In this document: piece by piece, positions 7,932-15,254 of the stretch | How the letters are laid out: each line of letters begins with the position of its first letter | How positions within the stretch are numbered: the stretch's first letter is position 1 | NCBI GenBank assembly: GCA_017633985.1 | Contig: JAGBOF010000015.1 | Coordinates: forward strand, 1 to 42,651 | Direction of reading: 5' to 3' | Origin: Bacteroidales bacterium | GTDB taxonomy: Bacteria; Bacteroidota; Bacteroidia; Bacteroidales; P3 | Length of the DNA: 42,651 nucleotides | Made by a program: the position numbers and the translations under genes | The notes under the pieces: generated by a model | The model's input: the letters and a program-made list of their open reading frames with translations, nothing else | The model's database searches: none | Told to the model about the DNA's origin: nothing

Positions 7932-9206
7932 TTAAATATTATCTTGCAAAAACCACCTCTCGGCGTTGACAATTTTGATTTTATGTCCGTTAAGTTCAAC
8001 TTCCGAGGCTTTATCCATAGTTATAAGCAACAAATTTTCGCAATGATACTTTTCAGCTCCCTTTATAAGTGCATTTATTTCTCTGTTATAAGTCTTTTTC
8101 GAAGAAAGTGACCAGCTAACTTGAATTAAATGTTCAACATGTCCCGATTGAGTCAAAAGAAAATCAATCTCAAATCTGTCTTTTGCGTAAAAAATGTCCA
8201 AAGATAACGGATTACAACGGCGAAGTAGTTCAATATAGACCGCATTTTCCAATCTCCAACCCCAATTCTCTGCAGAAAAACTGTCCTGCCGCTGTGCAAC
8301 GAATGCTAAATCCACAACGTAGGTTTTTTCATTATATATACGCTCACGGCTTTTGAAAGAAAATTTTTTCAGTCCCAAAAGCAAATACGCCTCTTTCAGA
8401 TACGAGTAATAATTTTCGGCGGTATGGGACGAACCAAAGGAAAAAATATCTTTAAGAGTGTTGATAACAACCTCTTGAGAGAAATTATTTATCAGATGAT
8501 TCGCCATATTGTTAAGAGATTCGGTATAACGGATTTTAAATCTCTGCGAAATATCTTTTTTTATGATAGAGTTTAAAAGACTCATAACATACTTGCGTTG
8601 ATTTGTCACATTAAGCGTTTCAGGTAAGCCGCCGTAAGTAAGATATTCGTTAAAAGTTTTGGTAAGTAAGGCTTCAGCTTTGGTAGTTCGACTTTCAGTG
8701 TCTGTATTTTTCACATAACAGTATTCTGCAAAGGAAAAAGGAAAAAGAACTATCTCATTATATCGTCCTGTTAAGAAGGTACTCAATTCTCCGCTTAAAA
8801 GTTTGGCGTTCGATCCCGTTATAAACAAATGAATCTTCTGACGTAGTAAGCGGTTTATAAAAAGATGCCACTGAGGTATGTTTTGAATTTCATCAAAAAA
8901 CATATAATCGGTATCCCCGTATACAATATAAGCCGCTTCCAACAAGACATTCAAATCTTCTCTCGTTAGGGAAGATAATCTTTCGTCATCAAAGTTTATA
9001 TATATGAAATTAATACCTTTTTGTTTCAAAACTTTAATGCATAATGTAGATTTACCGCAACGTCTCACCCCTATAACAATTTGAGCTAAAGAGCTGTCAA
9101 ATTCAATTTGTTCCTCCTCTCTACGGGTGCAATACTTGTTTATATCTATTGCCTCTATTTCTGACTTTTGATCAGATAATATTTTTACAAAATCTTCTTT
9201 TTGCAT
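7932..9206 (-). CDS. AAA-type ATPase with C-terminal DUF4143 domain
   Basis: A 424-residue ATP-binding protein of the AAA_14/DUF4143 class, common and often multi-copy in Bacteroidota. Walker A is GVRRCGKST (residues 46-54), Walker B is YMFFDEIQN (101-109), and the sensor segment FITGSNAKLL follows at about 128-137. The C-terminal half (about 200-424) is DUF4143-like, with FEIDFLL and LIQVSW resembling a degenerate PD-(D/E)xK nuclease-type core. Its biological role is not established. It is sandwiched between two arrays of the same 32-bp repeat, suggesting movement or duplication as a cassette. The start at 9206 lies just downstream of a -7 box. Confidence 0.85.
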   Translation of the reverse strand: MQKEDFVKILSDQKSEIEAIDINKYCTRREEEQIEFDSSLAQIVIGVRRCGKSTLCIKVLKQKGINFIYINFDDERLSSLTREDLNVLLEAAYIVYGDTDYMFFDEIQNIPQWHLFINRLLRQKIHLFITGSNAKLLSGELSTFLTGRYNEIVLFPFSFAEYCYVKNTDTESRTTKAEALLTKTFNEYLTYGGLPETLNVTNQRKYVMSLLNSIIKKDISQRFKIRYTESLNNMANHLINNFSQEVVINTLKDIFSFGSSHTAENYYSYLKEAYLLLGLKKFSFKSRERIYNEKTYVVDLAFVAQRQDSFSAENWGWRLENAVYIELLRRCNPLSLDIFYAKDRFEIDFLLTQSGHVEHLIQVSWSLSSKKTYNREINALIKGAEKYHCENLLLITMDKASEVELNGHKIKIVNAERWFLQDNI

Positions 9207-9226
9207 AATCTTATTGATTTTGAATG

Positions 9227-9234
9227 CAAAATTA
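9227..9234 (-). promoter_or_regulatory. -7 box of the ATPase gene
   Basis: TAATTTTG on the minus strand 20 bp upstream of the start; the right-hand repeat array begins 18 bp further upstream, where the -33 region would lie. Confidence 0.45.
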
Positions 9235-9251
9235 TGAAAATTTATCTAAAT

Positions 9252-9379
9252 AAACTGCAATACTTTTCAAGTTTTTTCATTTCAAAGTGCAATACTTTCC
9301 ATAAATTTTATCCGTAAACTGCGATACTTTTCAAGTTTTTCCTCTCCAAAGTGCAATACTTTCCGCAAATCTTGTATCC
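9252..9379. repeat. Right 32-bp tandem array beside the ATPase gene (4 units)
   Basis: Four contiguous 32-bp units start at 9252, 9284, 9316 and 9348 in the order A-B-A-B, nearly identical to the left array at 7822-7917 and in the same orientation. The array ends 5 bp before the stop of the acyltransferase gene. Confidence 0.9.
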
Positions 9380-9384
9380 TTTTC

Positions 9385-10482
9385 TTATCTGCCGCCAGTT
9401 ATTATTGCTGTAAATTTCGGAAACCGTTTTTTCAAGAAATTATATACCCATACCGAAATAACGGCAATTAGAGGCACGGAAAGCAAATATATAATAAAGA
9501 AAGTAAAATCATTATGCGACAGAACCATTGCAGGTAATTTGTTGAGAATTTGACTTAACGGTAACGGATGTACTGCAAACAAAAAGAAAGAAGCATTAGC
9601 CAGTTGTTTATTTACATTTTTCAGTTTACCAACTCTAAAACACTCCGAAATAATACTCAACACAGTAGCTATACCTAATAATATAAATACATTATGTACA
9701 TAAATGTTATTTGTTACTACATGAACTGTTGTTGCAGGTTGTTCATTCAGTAGTAAATCTGCAATCATAAATACGCCAGTCAGCAAATACAACGGATATT
9801 TAGGCAACCTTGCTATATCCTTAATTATATTTCTGCCGTTGATACTGAAAAACGCTCCCAAGGAAAAGAAAAATACGGCAACTTTAGAAAACGGAAATAA
9901 TTCTAGCGGAGACATCCATAAAACTAAAAGAAGTAATAACGTCAGCAACTTACCTTTCTTTAAAAGAAAATAAAGTATCGGAGAAATAATGCACACAATC
10001 ATCAAATCCCTTATGAACCAAAATTGAAATGCTATCGTAGCATTAGTTCCTTTATAGTAACAAAATGCTGATAATACCTGTATGGGCGACATCCAAGTGT
10101 GTCTAACGAACAGGTAACCCGCAAAATATATGCACAAGACTACAAAATTCCAGAATAAATAGGGAATTAACAGGGTGCGGATACGTTTTTTGAGTTTTAA
10201 AATATAGATTTCCTTGTTGAAAATGCACTCTTGAGAGTTTTTGTTATAGAAAAAGTAATAGCCACTTATAATAAAGAACAAAGGAACCGCTAATCTGGCT
10301 AAAATCTGTGTAATAAGAAAGAAAATGCTGTGTGCTGCAACTGACGGATGCATATCTATAAGAACTTGTTGATGCACATGAATAAAACAAACCGCTATCA
10401 TAAGCGGGAAACGCAGCCAATCCATCGTTTTGGATTGTAGGTCATCATAATTGATAACCGAAAGATTTTTGTCTTTTGTCAT
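9385..10482 (-). CDS. Membrane acyltransferase (acyltransferase_3 / OafA-like)
   Basis: A 365-residue polytopic membrane protein of the acyltransferase-3 family, which transfers acyl groups onto sugars or other surface molecules. The family opening is visible: an N-terminal DWLRFPLMIAVCFIHVHQQV with the conserved R and H, then VPLFFIISGYYFF in the third helix, and an internal FWFIRDLMIV segment. About ten hydrophobic helices follow, and it ends in a basic tail. The length is normal for the stand-alone transmembrane form. It appears to be a single-gene unit. A near-perfect 30-bp palindrome lies four bases upstream of the start. Acceptor substrate unknown. Confidence 0.85.
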   Translation of the reverse strand: MTKDKNLSVINYDDLQSKTMDWLRFPLMIAVCFIHVHQQVLIDMHPSVAAHSIFFLITQILARLAVPLFFIISGYYFFYNKNSQECIFNKEIYILKLKKRIRTLLIPYLFWNFVVLCIYFAGYLFVRHTWMSPIQVLSAFCYYKGTNATIAFQFWFIRDLMIVCIISPILYFLLKKGKLLTLLLLLVLWMSPLELFPFSKVAVFFFSLGAFFSINGRNIIKDIARLPKYPLYLLTGVFMIADLLLNEQPATTVHVVTNNIYVHNVFILLGIATVLSIISECFRVGKLKNVNKQLANASFFLFAVHPLPLSQILNKLPAMVLSHNDFTFFIIYLLSVPLIAVISVWVYNFLKKRFPKFTAIITGGR

Positions 10483-10486
10483 TTTT

Positions 10487-10516
10487 GATTGATAATTTTT
10501 GCAAAAACTATCAATC
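10487..10516. promoter_or_regulatory. 30-bp palindrome upstream of the acyltransferase
   Basis: GATTGATA (10487-10494) and TATCAATC (10509-10516) flank the inner palindrome TTTTTGCAAAAA, with one mismatched pair. It could be an operator or a leader hairpin of the minus-strand gene that starts at 10482. Confidence 0.6.
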
Positions 10517-10558
10517 GTTTATGAAATGACTAAAATAAATAAGGTGTTTAACTTCTCT

Positions 10559-10729
10559 ATTCGTGTTCAGGTAAAGCCTCGGAGAATACCCATCCTCTAA
10601 TAGATTAATTTAACACCATTAAAGTGTTAAAATGTAATAAAGAGGATTATAATAAACCTTATACTTTATCCTGAACTGCTATTTCATTCTTCTAAAATAA
10701 GTTTCCGAGGCTTATTTCGAACACGAAAT
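10559..10729. repeat. Folded inverted-repeat element (MITE-like or structured RNA)
   Basis: Outer arms ATTCGTGTTC (10559-10568) and GAACACGAAAT (10719-10729), second arms GCCTCGGA (10576-10583) and TCCGAGGC (10704-10711), a third pair CCTCT/AGAGG (10594-10598, 10641-10645) and an inner hairpin TTAACAC/GTGTTAA (10610-10616, 10624-10630). The interval between the acyltransferase and the SDR gene (10483-10914) holds this element, the 30-bp palindrome and a promoter box, but no credible gene. Confidence 0.65.
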
Positions 10730-10872
10730 AATAGTTATTGCTTGTTATGTTGCACTATTGCATTAATTTGTTTTGCAAAAGTACGAATATTTTCCGTATA
10801 TGCAATTGAATAAACTGCGAAAATTGTAAAAGAAAGGTGAATTTTGGTAAACAATATTTTGTTTTTATATTG

Positions 10873-10880
10873 TAATTTTG
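10873..10880 (+). promoter_or_regulatory. -7 box of the SDR-flavodoxin-acetyltransferase operon
   Basis: TAATTTTG, 34 bp before the SDR start codon; no -33 box at the usual spacing. Confidence 0.5.
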
Positions 10881-10914
10881 CAAAAACAGAATTTCAATAA
10901 CACTTATCACAAAT

Positions 10915-11751
10915 ATGAATAAAGAAGTTGTTGTATTAAGCGGTGCAGGCAGCATAGGCATTGCTATTGTCAGAAGAATAAGTACGGGAAAGCATATCGT
11001 CATTGCGGATTACAGTGAAAAAAGTCTTGATAATGCAAAAATCACATTGGAACAAGCAGGTTTTGAAGTATCAACTTTGAAATTTGATTTGTCCTCACGG
11101 CAGTCTATAAAGGAGCTTGTGGAGTTTGCGACCTCTAAAGGTGAAGTTAAATATGTTATTAATGCAGCGGGAGTCTCCCCTTCGCAAGCCCCGATAGAGA
11201 AGATATTGCAGGTAGATATGTACGGAACGGCGGTATTTATGGAAGAATTCGGCAAAGTCATATCAAACGGCGGTTCAGGTGTGATAATATCTTCGCAAAG
11301 CGGTCACAGATTGGGAACGATTCCGCAAGAGGACAGCGACTTATTGGCAACTACTGATACGGAATCACTTTTAAATTTGCCGATTGTTAAGAATATTGCC
11401 GATACATTGAAAGCCTACCAATACTCCAAGCGTTGTAATGTTTTGAAAGTTATGTTTGAGGCTACCCGTTGGGCAAAACGCGGTGCTACTATCAATTCTA
11501 TATCTCCCGGAATCATAATTACGCCGCTTGCAGCCGATGAATTGAAAGGTCCGAGGGGTGCAGGTTACCGCAAAATGATAGAGGCCTCACCTGCAATGCG
11601 TGCAGGAACTCCCGATGAGGTAGGAGATTTGGCACAATTCCTAATGTCCGATAAGGGACGCTTTATTACGGGAGCGGATTTCTTGATTGACGGCGGCACA
11701 ACGGCATCGTATTTCTACGGAGACTTACAATACCTTAAGCAAACGCATTAA
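10915..11751 (+). CDS. Short-chain dehydrogenase/reductase (SDR) family oxidoreductase
   Basis: A 278-residue NAD(P)-dependent SDR enzyme with a Rossmann fold. The cofactor-binding loop is GAGSIGIAI (about residues 10-18), a variant of the usual TGxxxGxG in which the first Gly-rich turn is GAG. NAAG follows at about 83-86, catalytic Ser in SSQSG (about 124-128), and the active-site YxxxK is YQYSK. SPGIIITPL and the C-terminal TGADFLIDGG are classical SDR segments. It leads an apparent operon with a flavodoxin-like lipoprotein (33 bp gap) and two acetyltransferases. Its substrate cannot be assigned. Confidence 0.9.
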   Translation: MNKEVVVLSGAGSIGIAIVRRISTGKHIVIADYSEKSLDNAKITLEQAGFEVSTLKFDLSSRQSIKELVEFATSKGEVKYVINAAGVSPSQAPIEKILQVDMYGTAVFMEEFGKVISNGGSGVIISSQSGHRLGTIPQEDSDLLATTDTESLLNLPIVKNIADTLKAYQYSKRCNVLKVMFEATRWAKRGATINSISPGIIITPLAADELKGPRGAGYRKMIEASPAMRAGTPDEVGDLAQFLMSDKGRFITGADFLIDGGTTASYFYGDLQYLKQTH

Positions 11752-11784
11752 CAGAATAGTAACATCCAATATAAATCAAACAAA

Positions 11785-12441
11785 ATGAAGAAAAGAGTAA
11801 GCTTATTAGGTATTTTATCAGCATTGTTTTGCTTTTCGTGTTCGCAGGGCAATGCAAAGAGTGAAATAAACAGCGACGAAAATAAAATAAACAGCGATAT
11901 GAATAAAATAATCACGCAGATTAATACGGCAAAAGATAAAGTCCTTGTCGTTTATTTCTCACAAGCAGGAGAACAATACTCGGTAGGAGTAATCAAAGAG
12001 GGAAACACCAAGATTGTTGCAGATTATATCTGCAATTACATCGGATGCGACCGCTTCGAAATCAAGGCAGAAAAAAATTACAACATGTCTTACAACGACC
12101 TTATCAAGGTTGCAAAAGAAGAAGCTAACAAAGGCGAACTCCCTGCGTTTAAAGGCAAAATAGAAAACATCGATCAGTACAGTACCGTGTTTATCGGCGG
12201 TCCTGTTTGGTGGGGTACCTATCCGCAGGTAATGTTTACATTCTTTAAAGAATATGACTTAAACGGCAAGACGATAATTCCGTTTACTACCCACGAGGGC
12301 AGCGGTCTTGCCTCATGTGTTGAAGACGTCAAAGAAGCTTATCCGAATGCCAATGTGTTAAACGGTTTTTCTATGTACGGGCACGATGTCCGCACGGGTG
12401 AGAAAAAAGTCATTGATTGGCTGAAAGGCTTAGGTTTCTAA
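11785..12441 (+). CDS. Flavodoxin-domain lipoprotein
   Basis: A 218-residue protein with a lipoprotein signal (MKKRVSLLGILSALFCFSC), a short Asn/Lys/Asp-rich linker (about 24-48) in which NSDENKINSDMNKI is an imperfect repeat, and then a flavodoxin_4-type domain starting VLVVYFSQAGEQYS. GGPVWWGTYPQVM and PFTTHEGSG are the isoalloxazine-contacting loops of that family. It is predicted to bind FMN on the periplasmic side of the envelope. It follows the SDR gene by 33 bp and precedes two acetyltransferases. Export of a flavodoxin-like domain is known in Bacteroidota, but the partner here is unknown. Confidence 0.85.
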   Translation: MKKRVSLLGILSALFCFSCSQGNAKSEINSDENKINSDMNKIITQINTAKDKVLVVYFSQAGEQYSVGVIKEGNTKIVADYICNYIGCDRFEIKAEKNYNMSYNDLIKVAKEEANKGELPAFKGKIENIDQYSTVFIGGPVWWGTYPQVMFTFFKEYDLNGKTIIPFTTHEGSGLASCVEDVKEAYPNANVLNGFSMYGHDVRTGEKKVIDWLKGLGF

Positions 12442-12475
12442 AGGTTTGCAACCTATATTTAAGGTTTTAAATACA

Positions 12476-12507
12476 GTACTGATAGTTTATAATCAAGCTA
12501 TCAGTAC
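12476..12507 (+). promoter_or_regulatory. Hairpin between flavodoxin and acetyltransferase genes
   Basis: Ten-bp inverted repeat GTACTGATAG (12476-12485) and CTATCAGTAC (12498-12507) with a 12-nt loop, 17 nt before the next start codon. No T-run follows, so it is more likely a processing or attenuation element, or an operator, than a terminator. Confidence 0.5.
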
Positions 12508-12524
12508 ACAAAAAGTACAGAGAT

Positions 12525-13058
12525 ATGACAGCAGGCGAAGAATATGTCGGCAGTGATGGTCTTTATGCCGATGTGCACCTTACAATGCAGTTAACAGCCG
12601 AATTAAACAACGGTTACAAAACAGAAGATGAAGTAAGGGAATATTTGAGAAAGATAACGGGCAAAGAAATTGACAACACAACACGCATTTTCCCACCTTT
12701 CAATATAAATTACGGCAAAGGATTGGCGATAGGTAAAGGTGCGTTTGTAAATTTTAGTTGCACATTCCTGTCTTTAGGCGGAATAACCGTTGAAGATGAT
12801 GTCTTTATCGGACCTCATTGTGTATTGTCAACTGAATATCACCCTGAAAAACCGGAAATCCGCCATTCGCTTTTGACCAAACCGATAGTCATAAAGCGCA
12901 ATGCTTGGATAGGTGCAAATGTTACGGTATTGGCAGGTGTAACGATAGGAGAGAATTCTATTATTGCAGCAGGCAGCGTTGTTACAAAGGATATTCCGGA
13001 TAATGTTGTCGCATTGGGCAGCCCCGCAAAAGTATTACGCCCGATAAAAACAGAATAA
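12525..13058 (+). CDS. Hexapeptide-repeat O-acetyltransferase (LacA/Maa-like)
   Basis: A 177-residue left-handed beta-helix acetyltransferase that uses acetyl-CoA, similar to galactoside and maltose acetyltransferases. Helix-rich residues 1-55 resemble the LacA/Maa N-terminal domain. Hexapeptide coils run from IGKGAFVNFSC to the end, with IGANVTVLAGVTIGENSIIAAG and the terminal VTKDIPDNVVALGSPAKVLR. The probable catalytic His is in the loop STEYHPEKPEIRH. It is followed 12 bp later by a paralogue. The acceptor sugar or metabolite is unknown. Confidence 0.88.
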   Translation: MTAGEEYVGSDGLYADVHLTMQLTAELNNGYKTEDEVREYLRKITGKEIDNTTRIFPPFNINYGKGLAIGKGAFVNFSCTFLSLGGITVEDDVFIGPHCVLSTEYHPEKPEIRHSLLTKPIVIKRNAWIGANVTVLAGVTIGENSIIAAGSVVTKDIPDNVVALGSPAKVLRPIKTE

Positions 13059-13070
13059 AACTACAATGAT

Positions 13071-13598
13071 ATGGAAGAGATAAGAATTGATTTGCGTCAG
13101 GCAACTAAACAAGAGGTAGAAGAAGGTGTTAAAGACGCACAACTTTGTTTTAAGATCAATCACACAATGCCTTATACCGATGAGTATAATTCACTGATTA
13201 ATGAATTATTTTCACAAGGTATAGGTGAGAACTCCAGAATTATGCCTCCGCTGAATGTAGTGCGGGCTAAAAATGTGAAGATCGGAAAAAATGTTGTCAT
13301 TATGAACAACTGTCTTATGATGAGTGCGGGTGGCATAACGATAGAAGACGATGTGTTGGTGGCGGCTAACAGCCAGCTTATTTCAAATAATCACGATTTG
13401 CAGGAACATCAGATTATTACCTGTAAACCTGTGCATTTGAAAAGAAATTGTTGGATAGGTGCCGGAGCAACAATTCTTCCCGGGGTAACAATCGGTCAGA
13501 ACAGTGTGGTAGGTGCAGGCAGTGTCGTGACAAAAGATGTTCCTGACAACTGCATAGCCGTAGGCAATCCCGCAAAAGTTGTAAAAAATATTTTGTAG
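13071..13598 (+). CDS. Second hexapeptide-repeat acetyltransferase
   Basis: A 175-residue paralogue of the preceding gene and of the same fold. Its N-terminal region ([31 protein letters not shown]) differs from gene one. The helix coils run from [13 protein letters not shown] to [22 protein letters not shown] and [19 protein letters not shown]. The candidate catalytic His is in [11 protein letters not shown]. The 12-bp gap indicates cotranscription. Two divergent transferases together could form a heteromer or act on different substrates; the sequence does not decide. A strong hairpin closes the operon. Confidence 0.85.
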   Translation: MEEIRIDLRQATKQEVEEGVKDAQLCFKINHTMPYTDEYNSLINELFSQGIGENSRIMPPLNVVRAKNVKIGKNVVIMNNCLMMSAGGITIEDDVLVAANSQLISNNHDLQEHQIITCKPVHLKRNCWIGAGATILPGVTIGQNSVVGAGSVVTKDVPDNCIAVGNPAKVVKNIL

Positions 13599-13639
13599 TC
13601 AGTAGTTTTTGAACTCAAGGCTGGGTGCTGTATGTTATG

Positions 13640-13675
13640 TTAAAGGTTTAAAGTCATAAAACTTTAAACCTTTAA
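13640..13675. terminator. Bidirectional terminator after the acetyltransferase operon
   Basis: A 15-bp perfect stem (TTAAAGGTTTAAAGT at 13640-13654 with ACTTTAAACCTTTAA at 13661-13675) and a 6-nt loop, flanked by A/T runs. It lies between the plus-strand acetyltransferases and the convergent J-domain operon. Confidence 0.8.
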
Positions 13676-13759
13676 TTATTTACAAACAGAAGTAACGACA
13701 CTGCTTATTAAACTGTGATGATACAGTCTATAGCAAAAATCTATATTTGTACATTTCAA

Positions 13760-14206
13760 TTATCTTAACAATGCAATAATAATACCTATTATCGTAAAGA
13801 TAATCAATGCATATACATAACCTTTGGCAGCACTCCATGCTGCATTACCCGCAATAAGCGTCTGTTTTTTCAACTCGTCCATAAACTCTTTGACATATTC
13901 TGCCGCATCTTTGCGGGCAGTATATATGTCATTATTTAAATCCTCGTCATGAACTTGATAATCATTCTTACGGTTGTAAGTTTCATTGATGTATATGACG
14001 TATTCTCTGTCATATCGTTGCTTGGCAACCGGATTTTTCAAAATATTATACGCTTCGTTAATATCTTGCATAATTGAAGTAACATCCTGATTGGGATTTT
14101 TATCAGGATGCCACTTCATAGCCTGCCTTTTGTATGCAGTTTTTATATCTTCTGCATTTGCACCGAAAGAAATTTCAAGGATTTTATAATAATCTTTAAA
14201 CATCAT
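13760..14206 (-). CDS. Membrane-anchored J-domain (DnaJ-like) protein
   Basis: A 148-residue protein from the chosen start. Residues 3-70 are a J domain (DYYKILEISFGANAEDIKTAY) with the essential HPD at 33-35 in WHPDKNP and the closing helix AYNILKNPVAKQRYDREY. A charged linker follows (about 75-115) and a single C-terminal membrane helix (YVYALIIFTIIGIIIALLR). J domains stimulate Hsp70 (DnaK), so this one would recruit DnaK to the inner membrane. The open frame extends upstream, but the ATG at 14206 begins the J-domain homology and overlaps the previous stop by about 11 bp. Last gene of the TerB-VWA operon. Confidence 0.8.
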   Translation of the reverse strand: MMFKDYYKILEISFGANAEDIKTAYKRQAMKWHPDKNPNQDVTSIMQDINEAYNILKNPVAKQRYDREYVIYINETYNRKNDYQVHDEDLNNDIYTARKDAAEYVKEFMDELKKQTLIAGNAAWSAAKGYVYALIIFTIIGIIIALLR

Positions 14207-14402
14207 TCTGTTTATTTTTATCACCCTTATCTTTCTTCCAAACAGCACGTACTGCAGCAATCGTTGCGATAAACAAAATTGTCGCTATAAATCCGGGAGT
14301 ATGAAAACCGTTTGATTGTCTTACTCCGACAATAACGGCGAACAATATAATCCATACTATAATAATTCCTGTTGTTACTAGTATTTTAGCTGATTTTTTC
14401 AT
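14196..14402 (-). CDS. Small two-helix membrane protein
   Basis: A 68-residue hydrophobic protein with two predicted membrane helices (about 8-27 and 37-53) and a basic, charged C-terminal tail (KKDKGDKNKQND). It is not recognised as a named family. It starts 3 bp after the VWA-like lipoprotein stop and overlaps the J-domain start, so it is very likely translated as part of the six-gene operon, perhaps as a membrane partner of the J-domain or coiled-coil protein. Confidence 0.7.
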   Translation of the reverse strand: MKKSAKILVTTGIIIVWIILFAVIVGVRQSNGFHTPGFIATILFIATIAAVRAVWKKDKGDKNKQNDV

Positions 14403-14405
14403 AGG

Positions 14406-15254
14406 TTAATCTCCGTTTAAAAAGTTGTCAATTACTTGTTTACTCTTATTCGGCAATGCCACTTTTTTGATAATAACTCTCTGACAGTCCATATCTTTAA
14501 ACCAATTCTCCAAAATAGATTTCATTTTTGAGAAATCCTTATTTGCTTTAGGATTAACTTCAAGCATCAATACTTCCAAATTCTCCAAGTCCTGATTGCA
14601 AGGTGTAAGTTTCTCTATATATGAATAATTCTTTGCCTCCATATAATTATATTCTTTGATAACAGTAGAAGGAGTCTCTGGTCTTTGGTCATATTCGTAG
14701 AAAATATAACCGTCAGTAAGGATAATAATCACATTTCTATAATCCTTTTTAATATATTCGTCTATCTCGGTATCAAAGAACCCCCAAATATCTGAACCAG
14801 GAAAATCTTCCAACTTTTTGCAGGTAGATAAGATATTCGAATATATTGAATTCAATGACGTATTCCAGACAGTAGGCATACTAATCAGTTTTTGCTTGTT
14901 TAATGCAATGGATTTCTTGCCTGTCATTGTCATATCCAAGGCAAGATTCTTTGACAAACTGTCTATATTCGGAATACCGTCTTCAGGATGAAATACAATC
15001 TGTATCTTATCTGCAACACCGAGTTTATTTTTTACCTGCCTATTTATAAACCAATCTCTGACAAAACCTATTAAGGCTGTGTCTTTCTCCATCTGCTGCA
15101 TACCGTTGCTTTGCTTTTCGGGCATAATTCTATCAGACAAATCCAAGAAGATTGTAATATTGATAGGTTTTTCTTTTAGTGGCGGCGGAGTTTTTGATCC
15201 GCAAGAAACAAATAGTACAAAAACACCTAATGCTAATAATAATTTTGCCTTCAT
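14406..15254 (-). CDS. VWA-like lipoprotein
   Basis: A 282-residue exported protein. The N-terminus MKAKLLLALGVFVLFVSCGS is a lipoprotein signal with lipobox FVSC (Cys18). The body resembles a von Willebrand A fold: INITIFLDLSDRI supplies a first strand and a partial MIDAS motif (D38, S40, with the second Ser replaced by Arg42), and NVIIILTDGYIFY (T180-D181-G182) is the later TDG strand typical of VWA. Metal binding is therefore plausible but may be altered. It overlaps the coiled-coil membrane protein gene by 4 bp and is followed by the small membrane protein. The VWA call is by motif only. Confidence 0.65.
   Translation of the reverse strand: MKAKLLLALGVFVLFVSCGSKTPPPLKEKPINITIFLDLSDRIMPEKQSNGMQQMEKDTALIGFVRDWFINRQVKNKLGVADKIQIVFHPEDGIPNIDSLSKNLALDMTMTGKKSIALNKQKLISMPTVWNTSLNSIYSNILSTCKKLEDFPGSDIWGFFDTEIDEYIKKDYRNVIIILTDGYIFYEYDQRPETPSTVIKEYNYMEAKNYSYIEKLTPCNQDLENLEVLMLEVNPKANKDFSKMKSILENWFKDMDCQRVIIKKVALPNKSKQVIDNFLNGD

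Noticed and set aside
7822-9379. CRISPR array
   Set aside because: The 32-bp units are contiguous and alternate between two near-identical types; there are no unique spacers and no cas genes.
10559-10729. Complete insertion sequence
   Set aside because: The inverted repeats enclose only about 170 bp with no transposase frame.
10755-11003. Minus-strand frame over the SDR start
   Set aside because: Antisense to the SDR cofactor-binding region and hydrophobic by chance.
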